A stretch of 64,000 nt of DNA from the NCBI GenBank assembly GCA_965649825.1, contig OZ287702.1, positions 868,001 to 932,000 of the forward strand, in the 5' to 3' direction. Shown here piece by piece: positions 59,354 through 64,000 of this stretch. The notes below the pieces were generated by a model that made no database searches, was not told the origin of the DNA, and saw only the letters and a list, made by a program, of their open reading frames with translations. Positions within the stretch are counted from its first letter, which is position 1. Each line of letters opens with the position of its first letter. Both the position numbers and the translations under genes were made by a program. The stretch comes from Penicillus capitatus (Eukaryota; Chlorophyta).

Positions 59354-59893
59354 ATGGGCAATACGAAAACCTGGTCGACAGGCCTCTGCGACTGCTTTTC
59401 AGAATGCGATATCTGTGCGCGTTTCCCATCCTCATCTGCTTGTCGGATTTGGCATGCAGGTATATATGGATGGTGTTGCTCGGTCTGCCTCTATGCTGGA
59501 AACGCATCGAAGCTCATCGGTGGAGGCTGCTGCGGATACTGTTGCATCCATACGCTGCTTTCTATGGTATTCCCGCCGGCCGTTGCTTGTAAGCCGACGA
59601 TCGGTTCGTTGACGAGATTGTTACACAAGTCACATCACAGGCTATACGTCGGCCACCCGAAGAGTGCTGCGCAATAAGTACAATCTACCGGAGCAGCCCT
59701 GTTCCGACTGTTGCGTGCATTGCTGGTGCGCCGCATGCGCATTTTGCCAGGAAGCCAGAGAAATACGCGTAAGCACCGTCACTTACAGAAGGACGCCGTC
59801 ACAAACATACTCTTTAGGCTCGTCACAGTCACTCATCCTCTTCAGATTCCAGCGACGACGACAAAAAATAGAGATGAGGCCGCATCTGGATAA
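59354..59893 (+). CDS. PLAC8 (Cys-rich) family membrane protein
   Basis: Three exons. Exon 1 from ATG 59354: MGNTKTWSTGLCDCFSECDI then SKLIGGGCCGYCCIHTLLSM. A 50-nt intron (GTATTC...GACGAG) leads to YTSATRRVLRNKYNLPEQPC and SDCCVHCWCAACAFCQEARE. A GTAAGC intron then leads to a short tail IPATTTKNRDEAASG, stop 59893. The paired motifs CDC and QPCSDCC...CAFCQEARE define PLAC8/FCR proteins (plant PCR heavy-metal transporters, fungal and animal cornifelin-like). In plants these move Zn, Cd or Ca, or control organ size. The substrate here cannot be told. Two short hydrophobic stretches fit a small membrane protein. Confidence 0.85.
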
Positions 59894-59990
59894 ACACGGA
59901 GCATACATATATCGTCGAATTCCGTCCATACGTCATCTGCTTCTAAAACGGCGACTCTGTGACTGGCTGCTGTCGTGATTCTTCTTTCGT

Positions 59991-60935
59991 CTATTGTGTT
60001 TCGTCTATTCCCGAGTCCACATATTCGAACGCGCCCGATTGTTCGTGTTCTAACATGTCCAGAGCGACCAGACAGCTATCGGCGACGATGGGGTCGGGAT
60101 CTTTTGCATACTGCTTCAGTAACGCGACGCAATCGTCCATCGCAATCGATCCCAGCGCTTCTGCCGCCTCATGACGCACCATTGGATTCTCGTCCACATC
60201 TTGAAGAACGCGTTGCAAACCGGGCGCGGCTGTTTTGTCCTGCATCTGTCCGAGAACAAACGCCACTTCGTGCTTCAGGAGAGCACTGGAGGAGTGGAAA
60301 GCCTGCACAATGGCATCGACAGCAGCCGGGCCTCCGATATTCCTCAAGGCAAACAGAGATCTGTACCGATCAAACATCGTGGCCTCTTCGTCAAGCAGAC
60401 AGGTCTTGAGCTGTGCCAACGAGGCAGTCATGGCTGCTGCTGGAGTGGGGTCAACTGAAACGTAATCGCTTCTGGATGTTTGCACATGGCCTCTGGCTGC
60501 TTCGTCGATGCGCTGGAGGGCAAGCAAACATGTTTCTCGGACTTCAGGTGCGTCATCGTTTTTATGCGCCTCCAACGGAGCGAGGCATTCCAAAGTACCG
60601 ATGGCTCCCAGCGCTTCTCCAGCTTCATGTCGAACCATGGGGTGCTCCTCTGGGTCGCTCAGAATCTTTACCAGCTCCGGAATACCTGCCGGATTTTGCG
60701 TTTGGCCTAAACAGCGAACAGGATCCGCTCCAAACGAGGGTAGAGCAAATAACAAACCGAGACAGTAAGCCACTTCGTGACGGAACAACGTCGAAGAGTC
60801 TTTGAGTCCAACAAGCAGGGCATCGTGCGCTTCTGCTGAATCCTTCAGGTTCTTGAGCGCAAAGAGAACACGATACTTCCGCGAAAGCGGCGTGTTTGGA
60901 TCTTCGAGTTTGGCTCGGAGCTTTCCTATCATCAC
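59991..60935 (-). CDS. DOHH: Deoxyhypusine hydroxylase
   Basis: Intronless, 314 codons. HEAT-like bihelical repeats in two halves, each with paired His-Glu iron ligands: FRHEVAYCLG and VRHEAGEALGAIGT in the N-half, LKHEVAFVLGQM and VRHEAAEALGSIA in the C-half. All four HE motifs are present, so the di-iron centre should be complete. The length matches the family. DOHH completes hypusine formation on eIF5A. Its start codon is 42 bp from that of CSN3 on the other strand, and its stop is 97 bp from the PLAC8 stop. Confidence 0.95.
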   Translation of the reverse strand: MMIGKLRAKLEDPNTPLSRKYRVLFALKNLKDSAEAHDALLVGLKDSSTLFRHEVAYCLGLLFALPSFGADPVRCLGQTQNPAGIPELVKILSDPEEHPMVRHEAGEALGAIGTLECLAPLEAHKNDDAPEVRETCLLALQRIDEAARGHVQTSRSDYVSVDPTPAAAMTASLAQLKTCLLDEEATMFDRYRSLFALRNIGGPAAVDAIVQAFHSSSALLKHEVAFVLGQMQDKTAAPGLQRVLQDVDENPMVRHEAAEALGSIAMDDCVALLKQYAKDPDPIVADSCLVALDMLEHEQSGAFEYVDSGIDETQ

Positions 60936-60977
60936 ACCGTACGAAACATCACGCGTCTATCCGCATCCTTCTGCACC

Positions 60978-62353
60978 ATGTTCTCGAACAACGCCGACCT
61001 CGAAACCCTGACGACAGCGATCATTGGTTTGTCGAACAGCCCCGAAGAGCGTTCCGAGTTATTGCGATTGCTCTCCGACAACAGCACACTGATTGCGGCG
61101 AAACCTGCCGATCTCTTGTCGGAGTTGAATTTCGCCGAGCACTCTTTTGCCTCTCTCTATGTTCTGTGGAACTGGAAGTCGAGCCTTGGAACTGCTAATC
61201 GACGCGGTGACGCGGAATGGTTCAGACACGCCGTGCGTTTTCTCAAAGAATGCAACCCAGCCACTCTCGATACACTGGGAGGAAAATTCTTGTCCGTGGC
61301 TCGGGCTGTCAAGAAGGACGCGATGCAAATGGAGCAGCCCCGGTTAGCGGTCCTGCCCTTGCGTCATGCCGTGCAGAAATTTGCACCATCTGTGGATACG
61401 CTCACTCCATTACATGCAGATTTCTTTCAGCTCTGTCTTTTATCGCGTCATTACGGGGCAGCCAGAGAGATTCTGTTTTCGGATATCTATGAGATGGACC
61501 CTGCTCGGACGCATCTCACTCCGACGGATTTCTTGCTCTATTGCTATTATGGAGGACGATTGTGTGTTGGACTGAAGGAGTATCCCCGGGCGCTGGAGCT
61601 CTTTCATTTAGCATTGGTGGCACCCACCCTTGCATCCAATGCCATAACTTTGATGGTCTACAAGTTCTATACCCTCGTATCTCTCTTGGAATTGGGCCAT
61701 GTGCCAGAGTTGCCCAGATACAGCTCCAGCTCTGTTCTGAGATTATCGAGAGCCCCTTCGATGATCCCCTACCTTCGTATAACCGAAGCTTACAGAGGCA
61801 CGTTTTATGATTCTCGCCATGCACGTGGATAGAAACGCCGCGCTCTGTAGATTCGAGCAGGGATGCTGTCGAGAAGGCAGTGCTGGAGGGGAGAGAGATT
61901 TTTGAAGAGGACAACTGTTTTGGCATCGTCAAACAAGTCGTCGCCTGTCTTCCCCGCAGAGACGTCAAAGCGTAGTTCGTCCCCATACCGCATTCATCTC
62001 TCTTAAGATGTCTGTCCTGTAGACTGACACAAAGTTACATGACACGTTCGCTGTCGGATATCGCATCGGCAGTTGGGTTGCCAAACGAAGATGCTGCAGA
62101 GCGTTTGCTAGTGGAATTGGTTAAGGAGAAGCAGATCTCTGTCCAAATCAGCGGCCAAAAGAGAATAGTGTCCTTCATAGAAGACAGCGAGGTGGATGAG
62201 CGTATCGGAACGACAGCGCAACTCGATGCGATGCTTCAAGATGTCAGACAGTTAGGAGAACGTATGCAAAATGTCAAAGACAAAATCGAACTCGATCCAG
62301 AGTACCGAAACAAAGTCCTCCAAACGGAGCAGCACTCCAAACTGGATGGCTAA
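60978..62353 (+). CDS. CSN3: COP9 signalosome subunit 3
   Basis: Exon 1 (60978 to about 61821) contains NHLTPLHADFFQLC-type sequence here as LTPLHADFFQLCLLSRHYGA, then FLLYCYYGGRLCVGLKEYPR, ALELFHLALVAPTLASNAIT and HVPELPRYSSSSVLRL. A short exon gives EGREIFEEDNCFGIVKQVV. A 50-nt intron (GTAGTT...CTGTAG) leads to the PCI winged helix (MTRSLSDIASAVGLPNEDAA, then KQISVQISGQKRIVSFIEDS) and stop 62353. The helical-repeat plus PCI layout and the specific blocks identify CSN3. The complex removes NEDD8 from cullins. The C-terminus is short, lacking the long tail of animal CSN3. Confidence 0.9.
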
Positions 62354-62456
62354 CCAGATAACACGATCATCCATACAAAGACCTTTTCTCAGCGACACGC
62401 CAGTGAACATGTCCATCGCTGGTCTTGTCACCAGCACGGTTGTGTCTGGGCGAAAT

Positions 62457-64000
62457 CTACGGTTTCATGGTGTCCAAATCTCTCTCCATTGCTTCCATGT
62501 CTTTCAGTGTGGCTTGTGCATGTTTTAAGCTCTCCTATCCCAAACCCTTCATTTCCATGAAACTGCTATTCTTTGACAGACCTTTGCTGTTGTGTACTCC
62601 TGTGCGAGTGAAAGATATTCCGGCCCGAGTCTCTTGCAATGATCCAACTGGTCTGTTAACTGAAACAGCATCTCGCATTCCATTCTCCGAAACAACTTGT
62701 CCTCACTTCTTGCTGTTCCCTTATGGCAGACTCCGTTTCTTGATTGAGTATCTCCCTCAACGCTGCAAGTCCTTTGACTGCTCCAGGCGCATAGCAAGCA
62801 TTCATGATGTTGTATAGCAAGCACTCAGTGTGTCTGCCAGGAAAACCATGTTATAACTTGTGTCCAAAGGGGTCCTTACGCTGCATGCAGTCGGATCATC
62901 GTCTCTTGATAGATCAGTCTTTCCTGGTACAAAGAATGCCAAATTCTAGAGATGCACTCACCGTTCCGAAGAGGACCTTTTCTGATTGAACTTGTTGACC
63001 CAAGACATGGCTTTCCAAGAGATTGGACATCATCGCCCAGATAGATTGGACTTCTTGATGCACTTCGCAGATAACAGCGGTCGCCAAGTCGATTTCGTTG
63101 CGATCGGGCATCTCCGCAGCGCCTTCTATTTTTTCATCAATGGCTGCAAGAATTGCGTTCTCGCGATCTGCAATGGAAACTTCATTTGACAGTGACCCTT
63201 CTGCAGGTATTGAACTGAACTTGGCATCTCGTTTGGATCCACTTGAAAGAGAAGACAGAGACGATGGACCGTATCAGAAATATGTGCTTCAAACTGCGGA
63301 ATCAGTTTCTGGTTTGTCATCTGTTAGACCATTTTATGCAGACTTTGATGCGGTATCTCTTCGCAAGATGGGCTCACGATAGAATCGGCGATGTTCATTG
63401 AACGATGGGTTAGCTCCTTTGCAGTTACGCCCAGAATGAAGCCGGCATGTCCCACAAGCGCTGCCGCATGCTCATCTGCATAGAAATGCTCAAAAACGAC
63501 ACAGCGATTGTGATATTCACCATTCTGAGGCATCTCCTCATCACCCCTTTTCTCCATTCTAAGTGTCTGCATCGCTTTAGCAACCTCATCCAAAACCAAA
63601 CCATCAGCATAACTCCTCACGACTTGGTGCAGAATCGACTGCGAGAGAATGATGCAGGGAGTCATGCAGAGCAGTTAATGGAGAGTCCTTCTCTTCCGGT
63701 TCATTTCGCGCATGTGTATTGAACTCCTCCAGCTGTTGCAGCAAAAAGAGCTTTACGAGATATCTACACCACCGTGTCCCTCGTCCCTGCCTCAGCAGCA
63801 GCGACCATCACCTCCGTCGAATGGCTTTCATCTCTTCCTTCGCCTTTTCACATTCCTGCATCACTTCCGTCGGGAGTCCAACATCTGATCATCATCGTTC
63901 AGTGGCTCTTCGCAATGAAGAGGCCTGGATGGTTACCCGGGTCTGGGATCGCTTCGGCAAGTCGATCCCATAGTTGACGGAAACGGGGACATCTTTGAAG
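62457..64000 (-). CDS. Partial helical/coiled-coil protein, family not recognised (5' end off window)
   Basis: Minus-strand exons run from the right edge to a TAG at 62457. Readable parts are ECEKAKEEMKAIRR near 63850, SYADGLVLDEVAKAMQTL and EYHNRCVVFEHFYADEHAAA near 63500, LIPQFEAHISDTVHRLCLLF near 63290, RENAILAAIDEKIEGAAEMP and QSIWAMMSNLLESHVLGQQ near 63050, GAVKGLAALREILNQETESA near 62770, LTDQLDHCKRLGPEYLSLAQ near 62640, and the end ATLKDMEAMERDLDTMKP. The pattern suggests a cytoskeletal or tethering subunit (dynactin- or augmin-like), but I cannot choose a family. Confidence 0.55.

Overview
This is nuclear DNA from a unicellular eukaryote, not a prokaryotic contig. Almost every recognisable protein is broken into exons that rejoin in frame across GT-AG (sometimes GC-AG) introns, and most introns I could close by eye are only 43-68 nt, clustering near 49 nt. 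All three standard stop codons are used as stops. Genes lie on both strands and are packed so tightly that coding regions touch or overlap. The gene set (CEP290 and katanin, which imply a cilium or flagellum; a stand-alone ArgC; a MenA-type prenyltransferase; EDM2-, EH1/Pan1- and SAP30-like proteins; several organelle translation genes) suggests a flagellated protist or microalga, perhaps photosynthetic or of photosynthetic ancestry. I cannot name the lineage.

Layout. 1-6051 (minus): a very large chromatin protein with an AlkB-type dioxygenase core and EDM2-like PHD fingers, whose unrecognised N-terminal part appears to splice onto it. 6.1-7.9 kb: sparse, one doubtful small gene. 7.9-8.4 kb (plus): a SAP30-like Sin3-binding protein. 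8.7-11.6 kb (minus): an EH-domain endocytic protein with a 36-bp coding repeat. 11.75-14.09 kb (plus): an unrecognised helical protein. 14.08-17.4 kb: bL20m (minus) head to head with a bacterial-type ADP-forming acyl-CoA synthetase/GNAT (plus). 17.6-25.3 kb: a small minus-strand candidate, then a CEP290-like coiled-coil gene. 25.3-33.5 kb (minus): bL32m, GatC, a Tudor-like/TFIIS-M/SPOC protein, MenA and an organellar 5'-3' exonuclease. 33.9-38.1 kb: katanin p60 (minus) and a coiled-coil protein (plus). 38.1-45.2 kb: ArgC and a cyclic-nucleotide-gated K+ channel (minus), then LepA/GUF1 (plus).

45.3-51.2 kb is a rearranged block: DUF2358 and queuosine-salvage (QNG1) sequences occur in two or three partial copies. 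One copy is interrupted by a ~1.9 kb segment carrying a small membrane protein, a NEDD8 protease (SENP8) and STK19. Only the last QNG1 copy is full length. 51.8-64 kb: a NEK kinase with a C-terminal CAP-Gly domain (minus), AAGAB/p34 (plus), a BRO1-domain protein (plus), PLAC8 (plus), deoxyhypusine hydroxylase (minus), COP9 subunit 3 (plus), and a partial helical protein (minus) running off the right edge.

Functional themes are organelle translation (bL20m, bL32m, GatC, GUF1), chromatin and transcription (AlkB-PHD, SAP30, SPOC protein), cilium and microtubules (CEP290, katanin, NEK-CAP-Gly), endocytosis and trafficking (EH1, AAGAB, BRO1) and ubiquitin-like pathways (CSN3, SENP8). They look like ordinary eukaryotic scatter rather than operons. 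Exon boundaries were derived by eye from reading frame and family similarity, so gene ends carry an uncertainty of tens of bases unless stated.
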